From Candidatus Levybacteria bacterium RIFCSPHIGHO2_02_FULL_37_13 (GTDB taxonomy: Bacteria > Patescibacteriota > Microgenomatia > Levybacterales > UBA12049): a DNA stretch of 37,281 nt. The translations under genes were made by a program, and so were the position numbers. The stretch lies in contig MFNZ01000002.1 of assembly GCA_001782195.1 (NCBI GenBank), positions 1 through 37,281 on the forward strand. The letters are read 5' to 3'. The first letter of the stretch is position 1. Every line of letters starts with the position of its first letter. The notes under the pieces were generated by a model. That model saw nothing but the letters and a program-made list of their open reading frames with translations, had not been told where the DNA came from and ran no database searches. Of the stretch, positions 29,469 through 36,939 are shown piece by piece.

Positions 29469-30539
29469 CTAGTATAGCTTCTTAAATTGATCAATTAGAC
29501 TATAAGCGACTTTCTTAGTTTTTTCAGACACATTAACCATTACTATTCCTTCATTCGGCTGTCCATAAAAAATAACTGACCCCAATGGAACACCAAGGAT
29601 TAAAGGCAAGACGGAAAGGTCTTCCTCGCCTTCTATTTGAAGTATAATTCGCTGATTGTCTTCTTTTAATTTAAAGATTTTTGATATCGCTTTAAAAAGC
29701 GATGGAGTAATGCAACCTGCCGGATTGTTAACTTTAAAAATTTTTTCTCCTCCGGAAAAACCAAGCCCCGCAAGGCTTGAGAACTTTTTCTTTCTTGCGA
29801 CCTTAAAATCTATAACTGAAATATCTTGATTAAACCCCAAGTCATTAAAAGTTTTAGTAGTAACATCTCCTACAGTTATTATATAAGGATTGTCAGTCAT
29901 TCTGGTCGAAGATCCAGGATCTCCATTGTCATTCTGAACTTGCTCGCCTCGCGGCGAAGCGGGTTTCAGAATCTCGGGAATATCATTATTTTTCAAAAGT
30001 TTACCAAGTGGCATCTTAACATATGCCCGTACTGATTCTGAAATAAATAATTTATGACTTAACCACAAAGGATTAATATATGATTTTCCTTCACTGTCAA
30101 TTTCTCCCTTTCTTATTTTTGATGAAGAAATATATTCATTATTCTCATTTTTAATTAAAGGGCAGACCTCTATCTTTAACGGATACTTTTTTTGTTCTTT
30201 CCTTTTCAAATTAACCTTTTCTGCTCCCAATACTGTATTTTCAGAGACGATTATCGCTTCAATTGGTAAAGATTCCCATATTTTTGGGATAAAAACACTA
30301 TCAATTGGCGTTATAGATATTTTCTCCAGAGCCTTTTCTTCTTTTAAGAATTTTTCAAGCTGCAGTTTTCTTATCCGGTAGCTATCAACCCCCTCAGTTT
30401 TATTCTTTTCTTTAACATAAGCATCTGTTGTCAAGCCAATAAGAAGTTTAAGGCTTTTGGATAGAGCGTATCTCAAAAACTCTCTATGTCCTTTATGAAA
30501 ATGGTCAAATGTTCCTCCGCAAACAACAAGATTATACAT
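29469..30539 (-). CDS. Archaeal-type phosphopantetheine adenylyltransferase fused to GTP-dependent dephospho-CoA kinase
   Basis: 356 residues. Residues 1-150 are a nucleotidyltransferase of the archaeal/eukaryal PPAT group (COG1019): VVCGGTFDHFHKGHREFLRY, IGLTTDAYVKEKNK and the ISSSKIRKGEID motif. Residues about 170-356 match DUF359, the GTP-dependent dephospho-CoA kinase family of archaea: MPLGKLL, IITVGDVTTKTFNDLG, ISVIDFKVARKK, VNNPAGCITPSLFKAI, LQIEGEEDLSVLPLIL and GSVIFYGQPNEGIVMV. Together they would do the last two steps to CoA. Residues about 190-215 are a palindromic element read in frame, joining the kinase's first motif to the next. The gene overlaps the upstream nucleotidyltransferase gene by 8 bp. 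Confidence 0.9.
   Translation of the reverse strand: MYNLVVCGGTFDHFHKGHREFLRYALSKSLKLLIGLTTDAYVKEKNKTEGVDSYRIRKLQLEKFLKEEKALEKISITPIDSVFIPKIWESLPIEAIIVSENTVLGAEKVNLKRKEQKKYPLKIEVCPLIKNENNEYISSSKIRKGEIDSEGKSYINPLWLSHKLFISESVRAYVKMPLGKLLKNNDIPEILKPASPRGEQVQNDNGDPGSSTRMTDNPYIITVGDVTTKTFNDLGFNQDISVIDFKVARKKKFSSLAGLGFSGGEKIFKVNNPAGCITPSLFKAISKIFKLKEDNQRIILQIEGEEDLSVLPLILGVPLGSVIFYGQPNEGIVMVNVSEKTKKVAYSLIDQFKKLY
29896..29975. repeat. Two palindromic units inserted in the PPAT/DPCK gene
   Basis: Two units of the GTCAT-hairpin-ATCTC family in the same orientation: 29896-29923 (28 bp) and 29928-29975 (48 bp, whose loop holds a GC-rich CTCGCCTCGCGGCGAAG stem). They share the half-site GTTCAG(A/G)ATGAC with the other copies. 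Read in frame they give ILKPASPRGEQVQND and DPGSSTRMT, a low-order stretch with no stop. Confidence 0.85.
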
Positions 30540-31422
30540 ATATTCTTAACCGCTTTTTGTATTCTTTTAATACTTTTTTTGTATAGTCGTTTGGATGAAA
30601 AGCCAGAAGGCTATCGGTAATTGTTTCGTTTGTGATATGCTTCTTAATAAACCAGAGCTGTATAGCTTTCGCAAGATTTTCAAGCGCTGAACTACGTTGA
30701 ACGGAACGCATTACAACGCTGATAATAGATTCTGCGTTATTCCGCGTATAGTTCCGCTTAGTTCCGCGACTGAATGCATTAGGCAAGTAATCTTTTATCC
30801 ATTCATTTGCATTTATGAACTTCTTATACATATCATTCCTATCAAATATCGGCATTAATTGAACAATCTCATGCGCGGTATACAAATTATGTCTGATTTT
30901 AGGAAAAGCCAAAGCTGTCTCGTCTATTAGCATATTCAAACACATTTTATCAGAAACTTCTTGATCATTCCTCTTTCTGTAGCTTCCTCTTAATAGCAAA
31001 AAAATAATAATTGATAATCTAGTTAACCAAAGCCTGTTCTTTGAAGCAATAACAAACAAATCTATATCATCTTCTTTTGTCGCGTTGCCTAAAGATAATG
31101 CTCCGCTTATGCCTATGAATTGGATCGTTGGCAAAAAAGAAAGTTTCTTTATTATTGTTTTCGCAATAACTATTTTTTTCCGACTTGCTTTGTTTCTCTG
31201 AATTCTTGTATTAACAATGCTCTCTCTGCCTGAAAGGTAATAAAAGTTATTTCTAACTTTAATTTTTTCTATTTTTAAATTTTTAAGTTGATTAATAAAA
31301 GATTTTTTATCTATTTTTTTGTTGATTAAAAAGTTCCAAAGCTCGTCTTTAGATAAGGGATAGCTAAAAATATCGCTATAAATAAGAGTCTGTAAGATCG
31401 CCTTCTCAATTTCCTTATGCAC
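30532..31422 (-). CDS. Nucleotidyltransferase-fold protein
   Basis: 296 residues from a GTG at 31422. An N-terminal winged-helix-like segment (about 1-65, ILQTLIYSDIFSYPLSKDELW) precedes a minimal nucleotidyltransferase core: FIGISGALSLGNATKEDDIDLFVIA gives the G(S/A) and the DxD metal pair. The rest is helical with one hydrophobic stretch (LSIIIFLLLRG). The true substrate is unknown; such proteins are common in CPR genomes. Residues about 218-246 (RGTKRNYTRNN, SVVMRSVQRSSALE) coincide with a locally repetitive, GC-richer DNA stretch and look inserted. It overlaps the next gene by 8 bp. Confidence 0.75.
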   Translation of the reverse strand: MHKEIEKAILQTLIYSDIFSYPLSKDELWNFLINKKIDKKSFINQLKNLKIEKIKVRNNFYYLSGRESIVNTRIQRNKASRKKIVIAKTIIKKLSFLPTIQFIGISGALSLGNATKEDDIDLFVIASKNRLWLTRLSIIIFLLLRGSYRKRNDQEVSDKMCLNMLIDETALAFPKIRHNLYTAHEIVQLMPIFDRNDMYKKFINANEWIKDYLPNAFSRGTKRNYTRNNAESIISVVMRSVQRSSALENLAKAIQLWFIKKHITNETITDSLLAFHPNDYTKKVLKEYKKRLRIYV

Positions 31423-31429
31423 AAAATGA

Positions 31430-31435
31430 ATTATA
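31430..31435 (-). promoter_or_regulatory. -10 box for the nucleotidyltransferase operon
   Basis: Minus-strand TATAAT ends seven bases before the GTG at 31422; no Shine-Dalgarno is seen. Confidence 0.5.
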
Positions 31436-31455
31436 CTATAATTAAATTAATTAAA

Positions 31456-32979
31456 TTACTTTGCGGGTTTTGCGGAATACTGTTGCAATACTTGATTTAC
31501 TCCTTGAGAAAGTGTCCCAACAGCCGTCTGGGGAGATGTGGAGCGTAAAATGGAGTTAACCGCATCTCCAAGGTATGTATTCATTTGAAAGTTTAACCCA
31601 TTATCAAAGGTCTCGCTTGCGAAAAATGACGACTCAGCACCATTTGCCTGAGAAACAAACGGATAAACAGTTGCGTTACTTCTTAAAGTATCTGCAAGCT
31701 CTACATTTGCATACGGTTCCCCAAATAATCTTGTTTTTGCAATTTCGGCAAATAATCTTTCTTCCGTTTCTTTTTTAGCCAAAAATTTCATAAAAAGAAG
31801 CGCCTCTTTCTGATGTTTGCTTTTTATAGAAACTCCTTCTGCCCAGTAACTTGCGATAGTCGTATTTTCGTTCGGAAGATGCGGAACAGGATAAATTTCA
31901 AAAGCAAGATCGGGATTTATAGCTTTTATAGTAAAGACATCCCATGAATAACCAAAATACATAGCAAGATTCCCCTTTCCAAAGGCAAGTATAGATGTAT
32001 CAAGGTCGCTATCCCAAGTTTTACTCCCGCTTGGTAAAGCAAAAGAGGTATAAAAAGTTAAAGCATCAGCTGCCGCTTGCTCGCTTTGCGCAATATTGTT
32101 TAAATCAACCCCGCTTTGAACAAACAACAAAGAAATAATATCGGGAGCATGGGTGACGTTGTTGAATGTCCCAAGGGCAGCGCCTGCGGTTTTTATTTTT
32201 CCGCTTTCATCGACAACAGTAAGACTCCTTGCATGATTTATAAAGTCTACCCAATTATCGGGCGCTGATAATCCTGCTGAATTAAGAATATTCGTATTTG
32301 TATAAAGAGCAAGAGTGTCTATTCCAAGAGGAATACCGTAAATTACGCCATTTTTTATTAAATCTTTTTGTGCGACCGGGTAAAACCATTTCATAAAGTC
32401 ATCTTTTTTTATTGTATTGTTAGGGATGGGTAAAAGCACATCTGACAACATCTGCACCCATGTATTATGAAAACGGAAAATATCAGGTCCTGTACCGTTT
32501 TGTATTCGAGCCGTAAGTCTTTCCCTATATTGCTTAATATCTTGCTTTGAATAATTAACATTGATATCCGGATATTCTCTATTAAAATCAGATATTATCG
32601 CATTCATTACTGAAGCATCTTCCCATAACCCCCAGTATTCAATGGTAGCTTTAGACCCTTGTGTATTTTGGAAATTAGGAATTATGACCTTAGAGATAAA
32701 AAAAATTATAACTGCAACGATAATAACCCCAAGCAGTATTTTTACAACATTTCTAAGAGATATTGGAGATCCGGGAGCATGGAATACGAAAGAGGGTGGC
32801 TGCTCAGAAGATCCTGATCCTGAAACTTGAGCTTGTCCTGCGGGACTTTGTTGGGGAATAGCCTCTTGGCTTTGACCAAGCTGAGGCGGGTTCTGACCAA
32901 CTTCAGCTGGATTTTGACCCAGTTGAGCTGGGCTTTGACTCGTCTGAGGTGGATTTTGGAAAAGTGTATTTCCATTCAT
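31456..32979 (-). CDS. Membrane-anchored family 1 extracellular solute-binding protein
   Basis: 507 residues from the ATG at 32979; a GTG two codons upstream is possible but the -10 box spacing favours the ATG. Residues 1-75 are a Gln/Pro-rich cytoplasmic tail with near-repeats of QLGQNPA; one TM helix (about 80-100) follows; residues about 110-507 are a periplasmic binding protein fold: IEYWGLWEDASVMNAIISDF, NREYPDINVNYSKQ, GPDIFRFHNTW, YGIPLGIDTLALYTNT, FGKGNLAMYFGYSWD and ASYWAEGVSIKSK. Such proteins usually bind sugars for ABC importers as lipoproteins; here it is anchored by a TM and no permease is adjacent, so uptake may be through a distant transporter or it may sense a ligand. Confidence 0.87.
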   Translation of the reverse strand: MNGNTLFQNPPQTSQSPAQLGQNPAEVGQNPPQLGQSQEAIPQQSPAGQAQVSGSGSSEQPPSFVFHAPGSPISLRNVVKILLGVIIVAVIIFFISKVIIPNFQNTQGSKATIEYWGLWEDASVMNAIISDFNREYPDINVNYSKQDIKQYRERLTARIQNGTGPDIFRFHNTWVQMLSDVLLPIPNNTIKKDDFMKWFYPVAQKDLIKNGVIYGIPLGIDTLALYTNTNILNSAGLSAPDNWVDFINHARSLTVVDESGKIKTAGAALGTFNNVTHAPDIISLLFVQSGVDLNNIAQSEQAAADALTFYTSFALPSGSKTWDSDLDTSILAFGKGNLAMYFGYSWDVFTIKAINPDLAFEIYPVPHLPNENTTIASYWAEGVSIKSKHQKEALLFMKFLAKKETEERLFAEIAKTRLFGEPYANVELADTLRSNATVYPFVSQANGAESSFFASETFDNGLNFQMNTYLGDAVNSILRSTSPQTAVGTLSQGVNQVLQQYSAKPAK

Positions 32980-32985
32980 GTTCAC

Positions 32986-33014
32986 ATTTTAGTATAATAC
33001 CGTATACCTATAAT
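32986..33014. promoter_or_regulatory. Divergent back-to-back promoters for the binding protein and VanW genes
   Basis: Minus-strand TAAAAT (32991-32986) ends six bases before the binding-protein ATG; plus-strand TATAAT (33009-33014) ends five bases before the VanW ATG. Each -10 box lies 17 bases from the other, just where the other's -35 box would be, so the two promoters overlap and probably compete. Neither gene has a Shine-Dalgarno. Confidence 0.65.
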
Positions 33015-33019
33015 AGCAA

Positions 33020-34438
33020 ATGCGAACTTATTTTATCAAAAAAATGGTTTTAGGAAAAGTCACAAGGGTAGTTTTTTGGTTCTTGGTCGGGGTTTTTTTT
33101 GCATTATTTCTGTCCATAAGCTTCATTTTTATAATTTTCCAGAAGCAAAATGATAATGTTGTTTATCCTGGAATTACGGTCGGCGGAATAAATTTGGGCG
33201 GCAAGACCGAACAAGAGGTATACGAATTTTTTGCCAGCCAAAATACTACAGTCGACAAAACTCGATTTGTTATCTTAAACGACAACGACGTTGCTACGGT
33301 ATCAGCTAGAGAGATTAGCTATGGCTACGACCAAAACCTTCTTGCCAAACAAGCAATGGCAATCGGTCGGACAAACGACGTTATCTCTAATATAAGCTTA
33401 ATTTTTCAAGCCTATATGAATGGCATAGATTTACCCCCCGCATACCATTACGACGAATCTAAGCTCCTAAGCATTCTTTATCCGATCATTCAAAAAATAC
33501 ACGCTGATCCTGTTGATGCTGTATTTGCTTTCCAAAACGGAAAAGTTACCACCTTTAAACAATCCCTTGAAGGACAAACGGTCAATCTGCCCCAATTAAA
33601 AACTATGCTTGATTCTAAATTTATTAAAGTTTTAAAAGCTCAAAAAGCGCAAACCTTTATTATCGAAATGCCAATTATGGTCTTGAAACCAAATATCACA
33701 ACTGAGAAGGTAAACAATCTTGGGATAAAAGAACTCCTCTCAACAGGAACCTCTCTTTTTCAACACTCAATTTCTGGAAGGATTTACAATATAACACTGG
33801 CTTCTCAAAGATTAAACGGCATTTTAGTTAAACCTGGAGAATTGTTTTCTTTCAACAAAGCCTTAGGAGATGTTTCGGCTTTTACTGGATACAAACAGGC
33901 ATATATTATTCAAAACGGCAAAACTATCTTAGGAGACGGAGGAGGCGTATGTCAGGTTTCAACTACTCTTTTTCGAGCTCTTTTAAATGCCGGACTCCCT
34001 ATTCTTGAAAGGCAAGCGCATGCATATAGAGTCTCTTATTACGAACAGGATAGTTCTCCAGGATTGGACGCAACAGTGTACTCGCCAACTGTTGATTTGA
34101 AGTTCAAAAACGACACCAACAATCATATCCTTATTCAAACATCAATAGATCCTAATATGCAAGAGCTTAAGTTTTCGCTCTATGGAACAAAAGATGAAAG
34201 AGAGGTAATCTTGAGTAAGCCAATTATCACAAACCAAACTCAACCGCCTGAAGACTTATATCAGGACGATTCTACTCTTCCCAAAGGGACACTAAAACAG
34301 ATCGATTTTTCAGCCTGGGGAGCGCGTGTAAGTTTTACGCGCGAGGTTACGAAAGCTGGAAAAATAATTATATCTGAAACATATACATCAAACTATCGTC
34401 CCTGGCGGGCAGTATACCTTCGTGGCACGAAGGAATAG
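33020..34438 (+). CDS. VanW-family protein with peptidoglycan-binding-like domains
   Basis: 472 residues. One TM helix (about 14-40) anchors it. Residues about 55-235 contain the YoaR/PF12229-type putative peptidoglycan-binding repeats (YPGITVGGINLGGKTEQEVY). Residues about 250-400 are the VanW domain: GTSLFQHSISGR, VKPGELFSFNKALGDVSAFTG, GDGGGVCQVSTTLFRALLNAGL and ERQAHAYRVSYYEQD. The domain's reaction is unknown; it is found near vancomycin resistance and wall genes and contains conserved Cys and His. A cell wall role is inferred. Confidence 0.92.
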   Translation: MRTYFIKKMVLGKVTRVVFWFLVGVFFALFLSISFIFIIFQKQNDNVVYPGITVGGINLGGKTEQEVYEFFASQNTTVDKTRFVILNDNDVATVSAREISYGYDQNLLAKQAMAIGRTNDVISNISLIFQAYMNGIDLPPAYHYDESKLLSILYPIIQKIHADPVDAVFAFQNGKVTTFKQSLEGQTVNLPQLKTMLDSKFIKVLKAQKAQTFIIEMPIMVLKPNITTEKVNNLGIKELLSTGTSLFQHSISGRIYNITLASQRLNGILVKPGELFSFNKALGDVSAFTGYKQAYIIQNGKTILGDGGGVCQVSTTLFRALLNAGLPILERQAHAYRVSYYEQDSSPGLDATVYSPTVDLKFKNDTNNHILIQTSIDPNMQELKFSLYGTKDEREVILSKPIITNQTQPPEDLYQDDSTLPKGTLKQIDFSAWGARVSFTREVTKAGKIIISETYTSNYRPWRAVYLRGTKE

Positions 34439-34456
34439 TATAAAATTACTAATTGC

Positions 34457-34541
34457 TAATTTCTAATTAACCTAATCAATTCCCAATTTTTAAATGACTA
34501 AATTGAGAATTAACATTTGGGATTTATTTAGAAATTAGAAA
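34457..34541. repeat. Small inverted element with heptamer ends
   Basis: The spacer between the VanW gene and the next gene starts with TAATTTCTAATT and a CAATTCCCAA, and ends with TTTGGGATTT and TTAGAAATTAGAAA. The two ends are inverted copies of about 30 bp with mismatches, so the region could fold on itself. The right end is the same heptamer found before serS and tsaB. Confidence 0.6.
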
Positions 34542-34544
34542 TTT

Positions 34545-35033
34545 ATGAGTAAGATTTTAAAAATAGAAGATGCTATTAAAATTGCAAAAACGCTAAGAGA
34601 GCAGAACAAGTCAATTGTTTTGGTGGGCGGTGTTTTTGATATTCTTCATGTCGGACACGTTAAGTTTTTGGAAAAAGCAAAAGAACAAGGACATATCCTT
34701 TTTGTTATCTTAGAAAGTGATGGAAATACGAGAAAACTTAAAGGCAAAGATCGTCCGATAAACAATCAAAAAAATAGAGCAATCGTTCTTTCGTCCTTAA
34801 CGTGCGTTGACTACATCGTAATGCTCCCAAATCTAAGCACCAACACTCAATACGACTCTATCGTTTTCCAAATACAGCCATCTATTATAGCAACAACCGC
34901 TAAAGACCCAAATCTTTTGCATAAAATTCGCCAGGCAAAACAAGTCAATGGAAAAGTGGTTCGTGTTTTACAAAGAATTTCCGATCACTCAACATCCAGA
35001 TTAGCAAGGCTTATTCACCAAGATTTAACATGA
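34545..35033 (+). CDS. Cytidylyltransferase-like (RfaE C-terminal type) protein
   Basis: 162 residues. The HxGH nucleotidyltransferase motif is in VLVGGVFDILHVGHVKFLEKA (about 25-45), followed by ILFVILESDGNTRKLKGKDR, PINNQKNRAIVLSSL and VDYIVML. This matches the ADP-heptose synthase C-terminal/glycerol-3-phosphate cytidylyltransferase group, which couples a sugar or alcohol phosphate to a nucleotide. No heptose kinase domain is present, so the substrate is open. The gene overlaps the next one by 4 bp (ATGA). Confidence 0.85.
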   Translation: MSKILKIEDAIKIAKTLREQNKSIVLVGGVFDILHVGHVKFLEKAKEQGHILFVILESDGNTRKLKGKDRPINNQKNRAIVLSSLTCVDYIVMLPNLSTNTQYDSIVFQIQPSIIATTAKDPNLLHKIRQAKQVNGKVVRVLQRISDHSTSRLARLIHQDLT

Positions 35034-35491
35034 AAAAAATTTTAACTCTAATTTCAATATTGATTGTAACTTCAATAGCATTTATTTCACTAAAATATTT
35101 AGAAAATAATAACAATTCAAAAATTCCAACCGCAATTATTAATAACCATACTTTTAAACTAGACTTAGCAAAAACTCAGCAAGAGAAAGCGATCGGTTTG
35201 TCCAAAAAAGACATGCTTGAAAAAAACGCTGGCATGCTTTTTATGTTCGAAAAACCAAGTAATCTTTCATTTTGGATGAAAGACATGAAATTTCCAATTG
35301 ATATTATTTTTATAAAAAATAATCGCATTGTTACAATTCATAAAAATGTAATGCCTCCCGGAAATTCTAACGATATGTTGCCAACTTATAGCTCTAAACA
35401 ACCGGCAGATACAGTCCTGGAAATTAATGCAGGTCTTTCGGAAAAGTATAATTTTAAAGAAAACGATCTTGTCAGACTTGATAATATATGA
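35030..35491 (+). CDS. DUF192 membrane-anchored protein
   Basis: 153 residues: one TM or signal anchor (about 4-24) and a DUF192 domain with AIGLSKKDMLEKNAGMLFMF, SFWMKDMKFPIDIIFI and the late AGLSEKYNFKENDLV. The domain forms a small beta barrel exposed outside the membrane; its role is unknown. It is coupled by ATGA overlaps to both neighbours. Confidence 0.93.
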   Translation: MKKILTLISILIVTSIAFISLKYLENNNNSKIPTAIINNHTFKLDLAKTQQEKAIGLSKKDMLEKNAGMLFMFEKPSNLSFWMKDMKFPIDIIFIKNNRIVTIHKNVMPPGNSNDMLPTYSSKQPADTVLEINAGLSEKYNFKENDLVRLDNI

Positions 35492-36651
35492 CAATTTTAG
35501 GAATAGAAAGCAGTTGTGACGAAACTTCTGCTTCTGTAATAGAGGCAAAAAATAATGATAAAAAAGTTACTATTCTTTCAAACGTAGTCGCTTCTTCTTT
35601 ACGAATCCATGCAAAAACAGGCGGGATTATTCCAGAGAATGCAGCCCGCGAACAAGTCAAATATATCATTCCCGTAATCACGAAGGCTCTTAAAGACTCT
35701 AACCTCTACCCTCCATCTTCAAAAAACTACCTTCAATCTTCTACCATCTATCGTCCAAACATCGATGCTATTGCCGTAACTGTTGGTCCTGGTCTTATCG
35801 GATCTCTTTTGGTTGGAGTCGAAACTGCAAAAACGCTAGCATATGTTTGGCAAAAACCAATAATCCCAGTCAACCACCTGATTGGCCACATATACGCTAA
35901 TTTCATTCGCGAAAGTTCAAAGTTCAAAGTTCAAAGTTCAAAGTCAGATACCGAAGTTTCATTCCCAGCCATTTCTTTAATAGTCTCTGGTGCGCATACG
36001 GATTTAGTCCTAATGAAAAAACACGGAGATCTGCAGTTGATTGGCGGAACACGAGATGATGCAGCAGGAGAATGTTTTGATAAATGCGCACGCCTTTTGG
36101 GATATGATTATCCAGGAGGACCAAAGATTTCTCAATTGGCAGAAAAAGGGAATCCAAAAGCGTTTCAACTACCAAGACCAATGACAGATAGTAAAGATTT
36201 TGATTTTTCTTTTTCAGGACTTAAAGCCGCATTTATGAGACTCGTAAATGAAACATTTTCAATAACCAATACACCAGTTAGTAAAAATTTCCGATGGAAA
36301 CATATTGCACTTGAGGAAACGTTGTCCGAATCAAAAAAACAGATACTTTCCGATCTTTGCGCATCTCTTGAGCAAGCAATTGTTGATGTGTTGGTTTCAA
36401 AAACTCTAAAAGTCGCTCAAAAATATAAAGTAAAATCAATCCTTCTCGGCGGAGGCGTCGCAGCCAATCAAAAACTCAGAACAGATCTTCAATCATCAAT
36501 CATAAATCTTAAATCATCAATCAAATTTTTTGCTCCGCCAAAAAGTTTATGTACAGATAATGCCGCTATGATCGCCTCCGCAGCCTTTTTTAATCACAAA
36601 CCAGTCCCATGGCAAAACCTCACCGCCAACCCCGAATTATATTTTAACTAA
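35488..36651 (+). CDS. tsaD: tRNA threonylcarbamoyltransferase TsaD
   Basis: 387 residues, somewhat longer than the usual 330-350. ASKHA fold with GIESSCDETSASVIE, the metal-binding HxxxH in VNHLIGHIYANF, SGAHTDLVLM (usual SGGHT), GGTRDDAAGECFDKCARLLG, YPGGPKISQLAEKG, FSFSGLKAAFMR, GGGVAANQKLRTDL and PKSLCTDNAAMIASA. It transfers threonylcarbamoyl to A37 of tRNA. Extra residues lie at about 78-87, 143-152 and 253-271; the second is encoded by a four-copy TTCAAAG heptamer array, and an AATCAT-like run encodes SSIINLKSSIK near the C-terminus. Confidence 0.97.
   Translation: MTILGIESSCDETSASVIEAKNNDKKVTILSNVVASSLRIHAKTGGIIPENAAREQVKYIIPVITKALKDSNLYPPSSKNYLQSSTIYRPNIDAIAVTVGPGLIGSLLVGVETAKTLAYVWQKPIIPVNHLIGHIYANFIRESSKFKVQSSKSDTEVSFPAISLIVSGAHTDLVLMKKHGDLQLIGGTRDDAAGECFDKCARLLGYDYPGGPKISQLAEKGNPKAFQLPRPMTDSKDFDFSFSGLKAAFMRLVNETFSITNTPVSKNFRWKHIALEETLSESKKQILSDLCASLEQAIVDVLVSKTLKVAQKYKVKSILLGGGVAANQKLRTDLQSSIINLKSSIKFFAPPKSLCTDNAAMIASAAFFNHKPVPWQNLTANPELYFN
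35916..35943 (+). repeat. Heptamer array TTCAAAG x4 inside tsaD
   Basis: Four perfect tandem copies of TTCAAAG. As seven is not a multiple of three, the array is read in all three phases (SSKFKVQSSK) without a stop. It falls in a surface loop between IYANF and FPAISLIVSG, where other TsaD proteins have a shorter linker. Confidence 0.9.
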
Positions 36652-36685
36652 GAATTAATGTTCTTGGACTATAAATGGAATTGCT

Positions 36686-36916
36686 TTATATCCTTTTTAC
36701 TTTTTCAAAGCGAAGAGGAGCTTTTCTCCCATCTTTCCAAAAGGGTCGGATGGCCCAACGGTCAAATAGTATTACTGGCTTCCTAAATCTTTTCTCTGCA
36801 ATTGCCTGCTCTGCTTCTCTAATTGGTAAACTTTTAATGCTACTTACAAATTCTTCCAATTGCCTAAGTGAAGCTTCGGGACTCTGTGGTCTCCACCTAG
36901 AAATAATCTTTTCCAT
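36686..36916 (-). CDS. Possible small protein convergent with tsaD
   Basis: 76 residues, basic and Trp-containing (MEKIISRWRPQSPEASLR at the start, FDRWAIRPFWKDGRKAPLRF at the end), with no TM and no family I recognise. It fills the only sizeable space between tsaD and rmuC, is in neither neighbour's frame, and lies divergent to rmuC. No clear ribosome site is seen, so it could be a chance ORF. Confidence 0.4.
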   Translation of the reverse strand: MEKIISRWRPQSPEASLRQLEEFVSSIKSLPIREAEQAIAEKRFRKPVILFDRWAIRPFWKDGRKAPLRFEKVKRI

Positions 36917-36923
36917 AACCGCA

Positions 36924-36932
36924 TGGTATAAT
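36924..36932 (+). promoter_or_regulatory. Extended -10 promoter for rmuC
   Basis: TGGTATAAT is a perfect extended -10 box and ends seven bases before the rmuC ATG at 36940; no Shine-Dalgarno is present. Confidence 0.6.
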
Positions 36933-36939
36933 ATAAGAT

